From assembly GCF_001426525.1 (NCBI RefSeq), contig NZ_LMEW01000032.1:187370-251369 (forward strand): 64,000 nucleotides of DNA, written 5' to 3'. The stretch comes from Massilia sp. Root133 (lineage in GTDB: Bacteria; Pseudomonadota; Gammaproteobacteria; Burkholderiales; Burkholderiaceae_D). A program made the translations under genes and the position numbers. Below, piece after piece: positions 17,099-26,340 of this stretch. Positions within the stretch are counted from its first letter, which is position 1. Each line of letters begins with the position of its first letter. The notes under the pieces were generated by a model, which saw only the letters and a program-made list of their open reading frames with translations, was not told the origin of the DNA and searched no databases.

Positions 17099-17812
17099 AT
17101 GGCCAACCATGCACCCCTGAACAACGTCGACCACAAGAACCTGCGCGTGGTCACCACCCGCGGCGCGGCGTACGGCGACGCCGTGATGTCGGCGCTGACC
17201 TTCCCCGCCGAATTCCGCGACCTGCAGGCCTGCTACCCGATCGTCTTCGCGCAGGACGGCAACGGCGGCTACGACGCGCTCGCATTACTCGGCTTCGAAC
17301 CGGGCGAAAACCTGTTCCTCGGCCCGAACGGCTGGGACGCGCCGACGATCCCGCTGACCATCGAACGCCAGCCGTTCATGATCGGCCGCAGCGGCGAGGA
17401 ACTGTCCGTCCACGTCGACCTGGACAGCCCGCGCGTGCGCGACGGCGGCATCGAGGGCGAGGCGCTGTTCCTGACCTATGGCGGCACGAGCGAATACCTG
17501 GAACGCATCAACTCCGTGCTGCGCACCATCCACGAAGGCCTCGCCGCATCGCGCGCGTTCGTCGCCGTGCTCGTCGAGCTGGAACTGATCGAATCGTTCG
17601 TGCTGGACGTGGAACTGGACGACGGCTCACAGAACCGCCTGGCGGGCTTCTACACGATCAACGAAGACCGCCTCGCGAAGCTGACGGGCGAGCAGCTCGC
17701 GCGCCTGCACGACAACGGCTATCTGCAGGCCATCTACATGGCGGTGGCGTCGCTGGCGCAGTTCCGCGGCCTGATCCAACGGAAGAATCGCGCCAATGAC
17801 GTCCTCCGTTAA
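17099..17812 (+). CDS. SapC family protein
   Basis: Protein of 237 aa of the SapC family (named after a Campylobacter S-layer locus; biochemical role unknown). The family core 'YPIVFAQDGNGGYDALALLGF' spans about residues 44-64, and 'NLFLGPNGWDAPTIPLTI' follows. No signal peptide or membrane helix is visible, so it is probably cytoplasmic. The last 17 bases overlap the start of the cupin gene, meaning coupled translation. SapC genes are regularly found next to tryptophan-type halogenases and TonB-dependent receptors; here it stands between the two halogenases. What it binds or does in this setting cannot be derived from sequence. Confidence 0.85.
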   Translation: MANHAPLNNVDHKNLRVVTTRGAAYGDAVMSALTFPAEFRDLQACYPIVFAQDGNGGYDALALLGFEPGENLFLGPNGWDAPTIPLTIERQPFMIGRSGEELSVHVDLDSPRVRDGGIEGEALFLTYGGTSEYLERINSVLRTIHEGLAASRAFVAVLVELELIESFVLDVELDDGSQNRLAGFYTINEDRLAKLTGEQLARLHDNGYLQAIYMAVASLAQFRGLIQRKNRANDVLR

Positions 17813-18806
17813 GCATGTCCGCGAAGTAGCGGCAGTCGACGGCAAGCTGCCGGACGAGATGCTGCGCGCGACGCGGCCCTACATCGTACGCGGCCTCGCG
17901 GCCGACTGGCCCCTCGTGCAAAGAGGACGCGCGTCCGCGGAAAGCGCCGACGCCTACCTGCGCCGGTTTTATCGCGACGCGACCGTCAACGCGATGCTCG
18001 GCCCCCCGCAGATCGGCGGCCGCTTCTTCTACAACGACACGATCACGGGCTTCAACTTCCACAACGTGCGCGGGCGGCTCGACCAGGTGCTGGACGAACT
18101 GGCCGAGCACCGCAAGCGGCCGGATCCCGGCGCGATCTACGTGGGCTCGACGTCGATCGACGGCGCCCTGCCCGGCCTGCGCGCCGACAACGACCTGGAC
18201 CTGGGCGGCCGCAACCCGCTGGCCAGCATCTGGATCGGCAACCGCACCGTCGTCGCCACGCACTACGACCTGCCCGACAACATCGCCGTCGTCGCGGTCG
18301 GCGAACGGCGGTTCACGCTGTTCCCGCCCGACCAGCTGAAGAACCTGTACGTCGGCCCGCTCGATTTCAACCCGGCCGGCCAGGCGATCAGCCTCGTCGA
18401 CGTGCGCAACCCGGACTTGGAGCGCTTCCCGCGCTACGCCGAGGCGCTGCAGCATGCCGAAGTGGCCGAGATGGGACCGGGCGATGCGCTGTTCATCCCG
18501 TCGATGTGGTGGCACCACGTGGAAGCGCTGTCCGCGTTCAACGTGCTCGTAAACTACTGGTGGCGCCAGTCCCCGGACTACATGGACACGCCGACGAACG
18601 CGCTGATGCTGGCGATCCTGACGATGCGCGACCTGCCGCCCGAGCAGCGGCGCGCGTGGCAGGACATCTTCCGCCACTACATCTTCGAGCCGGACCCCGC
18701 GAACCTCGCGCACATTCCGGAGAATGCGCGTTATGCGCTGTCGCCGCTCGACGAGGACGGCGCGCGCGTCCTGCGCGGCCAGCTGCTGCGCCGGATCAAC
18801 CGATAA
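17796..18806 (+). CDS. JmjC/cupin-like protein (probable Fe(II)/2-oxoglutarate oxygenase, FIH-like)
   Basis: Protein of 336 aa with a double-stranded beta-helix of the Cupin_8/FIH type. The iron-binding triad can be seen: H156 and D158 in 'THYDLPDN', and a distal His in 'WWHHVEA' (H240 or H241). 'RFTLFPPDQLKNLYVGP' between them is the usual strand and loop of the family. Such enzymes hydroxylate amino-acid side chains of proteins or peptides using O2 and 2-oxoglutarate. The ATG overlaps the end of sapC by 17 bases, and the second halogenase follows 57 bases later. Position between two halogenases suggests it acts on the same molecule, which is inference. Confidence 0.87.
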   Translation: MTSSVKHVREVAAVDGKLPDEMLRATRPYIVRGLAADWPLVQRGRASAESADAYLRRFYRDATVNAMLGPPQIGGRFFYNDTITGFNFHNVRGRLDQVLDELAEHRKRPDPGAIYVGSTSIDGALPGLRADNDLDLGGRNPLASIWIGNRTVVATHYDLPDNIAVVAVGERRFTLFPPDQLKNLYVGPLDFNPAGQAISLVDVRNPDLERFPRYAEALQHAEVAEMGPGDALFIPSMWWHHVEALSAFNVLVNYWWRQSPDYMDTPTNALMLAILTMRDLPPEQRRAWQDIFRHYIFEPDPANLAHIPENARYALSPLDEDGARVLRGQLLRRINR

Positions 18807-18863
18807 GACTAAAGACTACGACGCGTCTAACGACGACAAAGCGTACAAGCCAGGAGTAGAGAC

Positions 18864-20375
18864 ATGGAGAACAACAACCAACAAGGGCGCGGCCGCCCGA
18901 TCCGCCGCGTCGTCATTGCCGGCGGCGGCACCGCCGGCTGGATGGCCGCGGCGGCGCTGGCGCGCACCCTCGGCAAGGTCGTCGACATCAAGGTCGTCGA
19001 GTCGGACGACATCGGGGCCGTAGGCGTGGGCGAGGCGACGATCCCGAGCCTCGTGCATTTCCACCGCCTGCTCGACATCGGCGAACAGGAATTCATGGCC
19101 GCCACGCAGGCCACGTTCAAGCTGGGCATCAGTTTCGAAAGCTGGCGCGCGCGCGGCGAGGACTACATCCACTCGTTCGGCATGACGGGCACGGACCACT
19201 GGACGGCCGGCTTCCAGCACTTCTGGCTGAAGGGCCGCGACCGCGGCCTCGCCAGCGACTACGGCGACTACTGCCTGGAACTGGTCGCGTCGCAGGAAAA
19301 GCGCTTCGGCCACCTGCCGAACCAGGGCATCAACTACGCCTACCACCTGGACGCGACGCGCTACGCCCGCTACCTGCGCCGCTTTTCCGAACACTTCGGC
19401 GCCGAGCGCATCGAAGCGAAGATCGCGAAGGTCGACACCGATCCGGCCACGGGCCACATCACCGCGCTCGTGCTGGATGCCGGCACGCGCGTCGAGGCCG
19501 ACCTGTTCATCGACTGCACGGGCTTCCGCTCGCTGCTGCTGGGCCAGACGATGGGCGTGGAGTACGAAGACTGGTCGCAATGGCTGTTCAACGACTGCGC
19601 CATCGCCGTGCAGACGGAATCCACCGGCCCGGCCGTGCCGCTGACGCGCTCGATGGCGCACGACTGGGGCTGGCAATGGCGCATCCCGCTGCAGCACCGC
19701 ACGGGCAACGGCGTCGTGTTCTCCAGCCGCTACACGGACGAAGCCACGGCACGCGCCACGCTGCTCGGCAACATCGAGGGGAAGGTCCTCACGGAGCCGC
19801 GCGTGATCCGCTTCACGCCGGGCCAGCGCAAGAAGGTCTGGGTCGGCAACTGCATCGGCCTGGGTCTCGCGAGCGGCTTCCTGGAGCCGATCGAATCGAC
19901 GAGCATCCACCTGATCCAGCGCGGCATCGTGCGCCTGCTGCAGACGTTCCCGACTTACGGCATCCAGCAGGCGGACGTCGACGAATTCAACGTGCAGACC
20001 GAGGAAGACATCCGCACGATCCGCGACTTCATCATCCTGCACTACAAGGTCACGAACCGGCGCGACACGCCGTACTGGCACGACGCGGCATCGATGCCCG
20101 TGCCGGACAGCCTGCAGCACCGCATCGACCTGTTCCGCGGCGGCGCCCGCGTGTTCCGCGAAGGGAACGAACTGTTCGCGGAAAACTCGTGGGTGCAGGT
20201 GATGGTGGGCCAGGGCCTCACGCCCGAACGCTGGCATCCGAGCGCGGACCTGATGGGCGACGACGAACTGCGCGGCTTCCTGGACGGCATCAGGAACGGC
20301 GTGCGCCGCACCGTCTCGCAACTCCCGCCGCACCAGCAATACGTGGAACGCTACTGCCCCGCGGGCAAACCGTGA
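18864..20375 (+). CDS. Flavin-dependent halogenase, tryptophan-halogenase family (second copy)
   Basis: FADH2-dependent halogenase of 503 aa. FAD motif GGGTAG at residues 20-25; catalytic Lys K86 ('ATFKLG'); the diagnostic halogenase motif is complete here as W270-Q-W272-R-I274-P275, preceded by W268; catalytic Glu E344 in 'FLEPIEST'. All hallmark residues of PrnA/RebH-type chemistry are thus present, unlike in the first copy. The start codon ATG at 18864 has CAGGAG eleven bases ahead. It follows the JmjC-like gene closely, and its stop codon overlaps the GTG of the acyltransferase (GTGA), so the two are translated together. No flavin reductase gene is nearby; a housekeeping one would have to supply FADH2. 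Confidence 0.92.
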   Translation: MENNNQQGRGRPIRRVVIAGGGTAGWMAAAALARTLGKVVDIKVVESDDIGAVGVGEATIPSLVHFHRLLDIGEQEFMAATQATFKLGISFESWRARGEDYIHSFGMTGTDHWTAGFQHFWLKGRDRGLASDYGDYCLELVASQEKRFGHLPNQGINYAYHLDATRYARYLRRFSEHFGAERIEAKIAKVDTDPATGHITALVLDAGTRVEADLFIDCTGFRSLLLGQTMGVEYEDWSQWLFNDCAIAVQTESTGPAVPLTRSMAHDWGWQWRIPLQHRTGNGVVFSSRYTDEATARATLLGNIEGKVLTEPRVIRFTPGQRKKVWVGNCIGLGLASGFLEPIESTSIHLIQRGIVRLLQTFPTYGIQQADVDEFNVQTEEDIRTIRDFIILHYKVTNRRDTPYWHDAASMPVPDSLQHRIDLFRGGARVFREGNELFAENSWVQVMVGQGLTPERWHPSADLMGDDELRGFLDGIRNGVRRTVSQLPPHQQYVERYCPAGKP

Positions 20376-21526
20376 CGACGGCGGCCGGCGGCTTCGCCGA
20401 CACCAGGCGGCACTACCCCGTCCTCGACGGCCTCCGCGGCGTCGCGGCGCTGACGGTCGTCGCGTTCCACCTGTGCGAAGCGCATGCCGTGAACCGCTTC
20501 GCCCAGGTGATCAACCACGGCTACCTGGCCGTCGACTTCTTCTTCCTGCTGTCCGGCTTCGTGATCGGCTACGCCTACGACGACCGCTGGCGCCGCATGT
20601 CGCTGGGCGAATTCTTCCAGCGCAGGCTGATCCGCCTGCATCCGATGATCGTCGTCGCGATGGTCATCGGCGCGCTGATGTTCTATTTCCAGGCCGGGCC
20701 GCTGTTCCCGATGATCGCGGACACACCGCTGTGGCGCGTACTGCTGATCATGGTCATCGGCATGACCCTGCTGCCGGTGCCGCCGTCCATGGACCTGCGC
20801 GGCTGGGCCGAAATGCATCCCCTGAACGGCCCGGCGTGGTCGCTGTTCTTCGAATACGTGGCGAACGTGCTGTACGCGCTGGTGCTGCGGCGGCTGCCGA
20901 ACCGGATCCTCGGCGCGCTCGCGCTGCTGGCCGGCGCGGCGCTCGTCCATTACCTGCTGACGGGGCCGAACGGCGACGTGATCGGCGGCTGGTCGCTGGA
21001 CCCCGTCCAGTTCCAGCTCGGGTTCACGCGCCTGGCCTACCCGTTCGTCGCGGGACTGCTGCTGTCGCGCGTCGTGCGCCCGGGCCGCATCGCGCACGCG
21101 TTTCCGGTCAGCGCCGCGATCCTGTTCGCCACGATGGCCTTGCCGCGCATCGGCGGCCCCGGGACCTTGTGGATGAACGGCCTGTACGAAGCCGCCTGCA
21201 TCGTCGCCGCGTTTCCAATCGTCGTCTGGCTCGGCGCCAGTGCCCAGGCCAGCGCGCGCACGGCCCGCGTGTGCGCCGCGCTGGGCGGCCTGTCATATCC
21301 GCTCTACATCATCCACTACCCGTTCGTGTACACGTACACCGCGTGGACGAACGAGCACCACGTGTCGTTGCGCGACGGCCTGCCCGTCGCCGCGGCCACC
21401 TTCGCCGCCTGCGTCGCGCTGGCGTGGCTGCTGCTGAAGTACTACGACGAGCCGGTGCGCGCCTGGCTCACGCGGCGCTGGATGGACCGCAAGCCGGCGG
21501 TCGCCGCGCCGGCCATGAACGGCTGA
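20372..21526 (+). CDS. Acyltransferase family 3 membrane protein (OafA/NodX type)
   Basis: Integral membrane O-acyltransferase of 384 aa with about ten helices. The N-terminal motif 'YPVLDGLRGVAALTVVAFH' with R-G and a following His (residues 15-33) is the family signature, and 'HPLNGPAWSLFFEY' and 'SYPLYIIHYP' further on are also typical. Such proteins add acetyl or other acyl groups to cell-surface sugars, antibiotics or lipids. The start is a GTG that overlaps the halogenase stop (GTGA), placing it in the same transcript. A role in modifying the product of the halogenase block or a surface glycan is possible; the substrate cannot be told from sequence. Confidence 0.85.
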   Translation: MTTAAGGFADTRRHYPVLDGLRGVAALTVVAFHLCEAHAVNRFAQVINHGYLAVDFFFLLSGFVIGYAYDDRWRRMSLGEFFQRRLIRLHPMIVVAMVIGALMFYFQAGPLFPMIADTPLWRVLLIMVIGMTLLPVPPSMDLRGWAEMHPLNGPAWSLFFEYVANVLYALVLRRLPNRILGALALLAGAALVHYLLTGPNGDVIGGWSLDPVQFQLGFTRLAYPFVAGLLLSRVVRPGRIAHAFPVSAAILFATMALPRIGGPGTLWMNGLYEAACIVAAFPIVVWLGASAQASARTARVCAALGGLSYPLYIIHYPFVYTYTAWTNEHHVSLRDGLPVAAATFAACVALAWLLLKYYDEPVRAWLTRRWMDRKPAVAAPAMNG

Positions 21527-22096
21527 TCAGCCCTGGCCGAGGTGCTCGTACAGGATCAGCGACCCGATCGCGATCAGTACGAGCCCGCCCACGACCTCGG
21601 CGCGCTTGCCCACCAGCTTGCCGAGGCCGCGGCCCACCATCACGCCGAGCGTCACCATGATGAACGTCGACAGGCCGATCGCGCCGGCCGTCGTGATGAT
21701 GTTCGCGTCGATGAATGCGAGGCCCACGCCGACTGCCATCGCGTCGATGCTCGTCGCGAAACCGGTCACGGTGAGCAGCCAGAAGGAGTGGCTCGTGGGT
21801 TTGTCGTCCTCGTCGTCGTCCGCGCCGCCCAAGCCTTCGCGCATCATGCGCAGGCCGAGCACGCCCAGCAAGGTGAACGCGATCCAGTGGTCCCACGCCT
21901 GCACATACGGCGCCGCCCAGTGGCCCAGCGCCCAGCCGATGACGGGTGTGAGACCTTCGATCACGCCGAAGATGGCGCCCGTGCGCAGGGCTTCGCGGAA
22001 ATGGGGACGTTGCAGCGCGGCGCCCTTGCCGACGGCGACGGCGAATGCGTCGGTGGACATGGCGAGGGCGAGTGCTGCGGTGGCGAGGAGATTCAT
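21527..22096 (-). CDS. mntP: Manganese efflux pump MntP
   Basis: Inner-membrane Mn(II) exporter of 189 aa with six helices, the usual length. The repeated motif of the family is clear: '[13 protein letters not shown]' (residues 14-26) and '[13 protein letters not shown]' (after about residue 113), each with the Asp that binds metal. An acidic loop '[11 protein letters not shown]' lies between the two halves. The real start is the ATG at 22096; the open frame upstream is the riboswitch leader, not protein. It is convergent with the acyltransferase gene, one base apart. Expression should rise with Mn through the leader riboswitch. Confidence 0.95.
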   Translation of the reverse strand: MNLLATAALALAMSTDAFAVAVGKGAALQRPHFREALRTGAIFGVIEGLTPVIGWALGHWAAPYVQAWDHWIAFTLLGVLGLRMMREGLGGADDDEDDKPTSHSFWLLTVTGFATSIDAMAVGVGLAFIDANIITTAGAIGLSTFIMVTLGVMVGRGLGKLVGKRAEVVGGLVLIAIGSLILYEHLGQG

Positions 22097-22154
22097 CGTG
22101 GTTCCAGTCGGGCAAACGCGAAGGCATGCCGGCGCGGCCCGATGAACGCGCAGG

Positions 22155-22268
22155 CATACCAAAGGTCTTGCCAACCGAAACGGCTGCCCGTACCACGTCA
22201 GCCGGGGCTGTCGAGTATGTTGATACGGGAACTTCCGCGCGGGCGGAAGCAGGCTACTCCCCAATGGG
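22155..22268 (-). promoter_or_regulatory. yybP-ykoY manganese riboswitch in the mntP leader
   Basis: Read on the minus strand, the leader holds GGGGAGTAGCC, then a TTCCG/CGGAA hairpin, TCAACATACTCG, a GC-rich paired arm, and TTGGCAAGACCTTTGG in that order. These are the conserved loop 1 and loop 3 blocks of the yybP-ykoY class, which binds Mn(II). It ends about 60 bases before the mntP ATG at 22096, a usual arrangement for switching ribosome access or termination. Confidence 0.92.
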
Positions 22269-22308
22269 ATGCCGGCATTCTACTGCAAAGGTGCCGCCAT
22301 GGCCAGTC

Positions 22309-23568
22309 TCAGGCGCTGGTCGCTCCCTGGCGATGCAGGTTCGCATACTTCACGCCGAAGTAGAGGATGAAGCCATAGCAGGCCGCCGGCACGAAGAACG
22401 ACGGCTGCACGCCGATGCGGTCGGCCAGCCAGCCTTGCAGGAACGGCACGATGGCGCCGCCCACGATCGCCATGCACAGGATGCCGGAACCCTGGCCCGT
22501 GTGGCGTCCGAGGCCGTGCAGCGCCATGCTGAAGATCGTCGGGAACATGATCGAATTGCACAAGCCGACGGCGAGGATCGCCCACATCGCGGCCTGGCCC
22601 CGGCCGAAGATCGCGGCCAGCACGAGCGCGATGGCCAGCAGCGCGTTGAACGCGAGCGCCTTGCCGGGGCTGACGACGCGCATGACGGCAAAGCCGATGA
22701 AGCGCCCGATCAGCGCCCCGCCCCAGTACACGCTGACATAGCTCGCCGCCTGCGCCGCCGGCATCCCGGCCACCTGCTGCTCGCCGAGGAAATTGACGAG
22801 GAAGCTGCCGATGCTGACTTCGCCGCCCACGTACAGGAAGATGGCGGCGGCGCCCAGCACGAGATGACGATGATGCAGCGCGGAGCCGACGGCACCGGCC
22901 GCGGGAACGTCTGCCTCCGCATGGTCGACGCGCGGCAGCCGGGCCAGCGCGAACAGTGCGGCGAGGATCGCGAGCGCCGCGGCGAGCGCGAGATACGGTC
23001 CCTGCACGGCAGCCGCCTGGTCGGCCGCGACGGTGCTCGCCCCCGCGAGGATGAGCATGCCGCCCAGCGCCGGGCCCACCGTCGTGCCCAGCGAGTTGAA
23101 TGCCTGCGTGAGCGTCAGCCGGCTCGATGCCGTCGCGGCCGGGCCGAGCACCGTCACGTACGGGTTCGCGGCCACCTGCAGGATCGTGATCCCGGCAGCC
23201 AGCACGAAGAACGCGAACAGGAACAGGCCGTAGCCGCCCTGCGCGGCCGGATAGAACAGCGCGCAGCCCCCGGCCGCGATCAGGAGGCCCGTGACGGCGC
23301 CCTTCTGGTAGCCGATGCGGCGGATCAGCGCGCCGGCCGGCAGCGACACGATGAAATAGGCGCCGAAGAAGCAGAACTGCACGAGCATCGCCTGCAGGTA
23401 GTTCAGCGTGTAGATCGCCTTCAGGTGCGGGATCAGCACGTCGTTCAGCGACGTGAGCAGACCCCACATGAAGAACAGGATCGTGACGATGACGAGCGGA
23501 CCGGTGTTGGTCGCGCGCGCAGTCGATGCCGCGGTCACGGACACGGTCGGGTTGGGGGAAGCTGCCAT
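22309..23568 (-). CDS. FucP/GluP-type sugar MFS transporter
   Basis: Sugar:H+ symporter of 419 aa with 12 helices. '[19 protein letters not shown]' in the first helix and loop, '[19 protein letters not shown]' in the second, and '[13 protein letters not shown]' are the standard signatures of the fucose/glucose/galactose permease branch. AAAGGAG precedes the ATG at 23568. It lies 151 bases behind the GH3 beta-glucosidase on the same strand and is probably transcribed with it, which points to import of glucose released in the periplasm. Confidence 0.92.
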   Translation of the reverse strand: MAASPNPTVSVTAASTARATNTGPLVIVTILFFMWGLLTSLNDVLIPHLKAIYTLNYLQAMLVQFCFFGAYFIVSLPAGALIRRIGYQKGAVTGLLIAAGGCALFYPAAQGGYGLFLFAFFVLAAGITILQVAANPYVTVLGPAATASSRLTLTQAFNSLGTTVGPALGGMLILAGASTVAADQAAAVQGPYLALAAALAILAALFALARLPRVDHAEADVPAAGAVGSALHHRHLVLGAAAIFLYVGGEVSIGSFLVNFLGEQQVAGMPAAQAASYVSVYWGGALIGRFIGFAVMRVVSPGKALAFNALLAIALVLAAIFGRGQAAMWAILAVGLCNSIMFPTIFSMALHGLGRHTGQGSGILCMAIVGGAIVPFLQGWLADRIGVQPSFFVPAACYGFILYFGVKYANLHRQGATSA

Positions 23569-23719
23569 GGATTCTCCTTTGTTATGGTTTTGGTGTTCAG
23601 TGCGGGACACGGTCCGATGACGAGCCACGCCGGGATGCGCGCCAGGCAAGCCCGCAGCCGGCCCTTGCCCTCGCAGCGGGCATCGGTGCCGCCGCTGTCG
23701 GCCGGCAGGCGCAAGCCGC

Positions 23720-26230
23720 TTATCGCAGGTCCTCGCATCGGACGGTGGCGGCGCCCACGCTCACGTCGACGTTGCCGAAGGCGGCCGTGAAAACGCCGTC
23801 GCTCGTCACGCGGAACGGCGTGTCGATTCTTGCCAGGTCCGCGCCGCGCGCGCGGAAGCACGCCAGCGGGATCGCGACCTCCTGCCGACCCTTGCCGGCC
23901 AGGCCCGTGAACAGCCTGGTCGCATCCAGCGGCGTGCCGCAGGCGGCGGCGCCGCAGGCCATCGCGATCGTCACCTTGCCGGCGGGCGCCTGCTGCACGA
24001 TCGTGTCGAAGCGCAGCACGCCCTTGTCCGCCAGCGCGGCCGGCAGCGCGAGCGGCTTGCCGCCGTGCGCCTCGAACGCCGCCGGCGCCGTCCACGTGAC
24101 GAGCTTCGCATCCTGCTGCGTCTTGATCTGGGCAATGGCCACCGAGATGCCCGGCAGGCTCGTACCCGCATTGAGGTCGGCGCCCAACGGCTGCACGGCC
24201 GTGCCGCTGACGATCCGCAGCGGGAAGCTCGCGCGATCCGCCTGGCCGTACACCGGATACGTATCGGACGCGCTGCAGCCGCCGGCCGGATACGTCGCAT
24301 CCAGCGTGCCGATATGCGAACGCTGGCCGCGCTTAAGGCCGTAGCCGTACGCGAACAGCGGCGCATAGCCGGCGTCGCCCACGTTCAGCGGCGTCTGGCA
24401 CACGGATTTCGGCCAGGAGAACGACAGCTTGCCCTTGAACTCATAAGGTTTCGCGCCTTTGCCGGTGACGAGCAGGTCCGACACGCCCTTGCCTTCCGTG
24501 CCCGGCAGCCATGCCGCGATGAACGTGTCCGACAGGTTCAGCAAATCGTTCACCCACAGCGGGCGGCCGGACAGGAACACGGTCACCACGGGCTTGCCCT
24601 TGCCGTGCACTTTCTGCAGCACCGCCAGGTCTTCCGGATAGCGGCTCGAATGGCGCAGCGTCCCGGACGGCACGATATCGCCGTCGCCTTCCGCATAGGG
24701 CGCCTCGCCGATCACGGCGATGACGGCATCGAACCTGGCCGGATCCACGGCGGCGGCGTCCGCGCTGTACGTGACGTCCGCGCCGGCCGCCTTCAACCCC
24801 GCGAGGATCGTCTCGGCCTTCGGGAAATCGGCGTTCGTGTTCGCCGTGCCCTGCCACGTCAGCGCCCAGCCGCCGGTCTGGTTGGCCATGCTGTCGGCGG
24901 CCTTGCCGACGACGAGGATGCGCTTGTTCGTGGCCAGCGGCAGCGCCGGTCCTTCGTTCTTCAGCAGCACGAGCGATTCGCGCACCGCGCGGCGGCCCAG
25001 GTCCTTCGCAAGCAGCGCGTCGTCCTTGCCGGCCCATGCGGATTGCGACGGGCGCTTGTCGAACACGCCGGCGCGCAGCTTCACGCGCACGATGCGGCTG
25101 ACGGCGTCGTCGATGCGCGCCATCGGAATACGGCCCGCCTCGACGTCCCTGATCGTATTGGAAATGAAGGCCTTCCAGTCGTTCGGCACCATCACCATGT
25201 CGATGCCCGCGTTGATGGCCTGGGCGCAGCCGTCGTTGCGACAGCCCGGCACTTCGCCGTGTCCGTTCCAGTCCGTGACGACGAACCCGTCGAAGCCCAT
25301 CTTGTCCTTCAGGATATCGGTGAGCATATAGCGGCTGCCGTGCACCTTGCCGTAGTCCTTGCCGGCCGCCACGTCGTTCCATGAATTGAACGAGGCCATG
25401 ACCGTCTGCGCGCCCGCCTCGATGCCGGCGTAGTATCCCTGCGCGTGGATATTCATCATGTCGCGCTCGCTGACCTTCGCGACCCCCATATTGATGCCGA
25501 ACTCCGTGCCGCCGTCGGCCATGTAGTGCTTGATGCTGGCGATGACGTTCGCGTCGTCCTTCAGCGCGCCCTGCAGGCCCGTCACGTATGGACCGGACAG
25601 GCGTCGCACCAGTTGCGGGTCCTCCGAAAAGCTTTCGTAAGTGCGCCCCCAGCGGTCGTCGCGCACGACGGCGACGGTCGGGCCGAACACCCATGCGATG
25701 CCCGTCGCGCGCACGGCCTTGCCCGTCGCGGCGCCGATGGCCTGCACCAATTCCGGGTCGCGCGCCGCGCCGAGGCCGATATTGTGGGGGAACATGGTGG
25801 CGCCGTAGACGTTGTTGTGGCCGTGGACGGCGTCCGTGCCCCAGATCATCGGGACCTTGACCGCCATGTCCGTCGCCATCGAGGCGTCGTAGAACGCGTC
25901 GGCCAGCTTCAACCAGTCGCCGGCGCTTGCGTGCTTGTCGTTGTGCGGCCAGCTGCCGCCGCCGTTCAGCACGGAGCCGAGGTAGTACGTGCGCATGTCG
26001 TCCGGCGTCACGGCCTTGAGTTCGGCCTGCGTCATCTGGCCGATCTTCTGCGCGAGCGTCATGCGGCCGACGATCTCGCGCACGCGCGCCTCGAGGGCGG
26101 CGTCGGGCGCGATCGCGCTCTTCAGGTGCGGCCAGGCCGTGATCTGCGGCGCGGCCGTCGCGCAGAACGCGGCGGCGGCCAGCGCGGACGCGACGGCGAG
26201 CCGGATGTGGCTGGGGCGATGGGTGGTCAT
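23720..26230 (-). CDS. Secreted glycoside hydrolase family 3 beta-glucosidase
   Basis: Retaining exo-beta-glucosidase of 836 aa. Signal peptide at about residues 1-27 (cut near ATAAPQ). Order of domains: TIM barrel (about 55-390) with nucleophile D320 in 'VVTDWNG', alpha/beta sandwich (about 410-630) with '[15 protein letters not shown]', and a C-terminal beta-rich domain (about 670-836) of the kind in xanthomonad and marine exo-1,3/1,4-glucanases. '[14 protein letters not shown]' carries the conserved Lys-His of the sugar pocket. GGAGA precedes the ATG at 26230; the earlier in-frame ATG at 26326 would include the operator. A LacI-type operator lies 41 bases upstream. Likely periplasmic processing of oligosaccharides. 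Confidence 0.93.
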   Translation of the reverse strand: MTTHRPSHIRLAVASALAAAAFCATAAPQITAWPHLKSAIAPDAALEARVREIVGRMTLAQKIGQMTQAELKAVTPDDMRTYYLGSVLNGGGSWPHNDKHASAGDWLKLADAFYDASMATDMAVKVPMIWGTDAVHGHNNVYGATMFPHNIGLGAARDPELVQAIGAATGKAVRATGIAWVFGPTVAVVRDDRWGRTYESFSEDPQLVRRLSGPYVTGLQGALKDDANVIASIKHYMADGGTEFGINMGVAKVSERDMMNIHAQGYYAGIEAGAQTVMASFNSWNDVAAGKDYGKVHGSRYMLTDILKDKMGFDGFVVTDWNGHGEVPGCRNDGCAQAINAGIDMVMVPNDWKAFISNTIRDVEAGRIPMARIDDAVSRIVRVKLRAGVFDKRPSQSAWAGKDDALLAKDLGRRAVRESLVLLKNEGPALPLATNKRILVVGKAADSMANQTGGWALTWQGTANTNADFPKAETILAGLKAAGADVTYSADAAAVDPARFDAVIAVIGEAPYAEGDGDIVPSGTLRHSSRYPEDLAVLQKVHGKGKPVVTVFLSGRPLWVNDLLNLSDTFIAAWLPGTEGKGVSDLLVTGKGAKPYEFKGKLSFSWPKSVCQTPLNVGDAGYAPLFAYGYGLKRGQRSHIGTLDATYPAGGCSASDTYPVYGQADRASFPLRIVSGTAVQPLGADLNAGTSLPGISVAIAQIKTQQDAKLVTWTAPAAFEAHGGKPLALPAALADKGVLRFDTIVQQAPAGKVTIAMACGAAACGTPLDATRLFTGLAGKGRQEVAIPLACFRARGADLARIDTPFRVTSDGVFTAAFGNVDVSVGAATVRCEDLR

Positions 26231-26270
26231 GCGGGTCTCCAGGGGCGGTTCGTTATCGTGGGCGGTGGAT

Positions 26271-26284
26271 TGGAAACGATTCCA
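26271..26284. promoter_or_regulatory. LacI-family operator in front of the GH3 gene
   Basis: TGGAAACGATTCCA, palindromic except at the centre. A minus-strand TTGACA (26326-26321) with AATATC 18 bases further lies upstream, so the operator again follows the promoter. Confidence 0.78.
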
Positions 26285-26340
26285 ATCGACCCCGCAGATA
26301 TTGACTGCAAACGCGCGCGCTGTCAATCACCCGCTCTCGT

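Noticed and set aside
22097-22264. N-terminal extension of MntP by 56 residues
   Set aside because: The region is the riboswitch leader; the family's first helix starts at the ATG at 22096.
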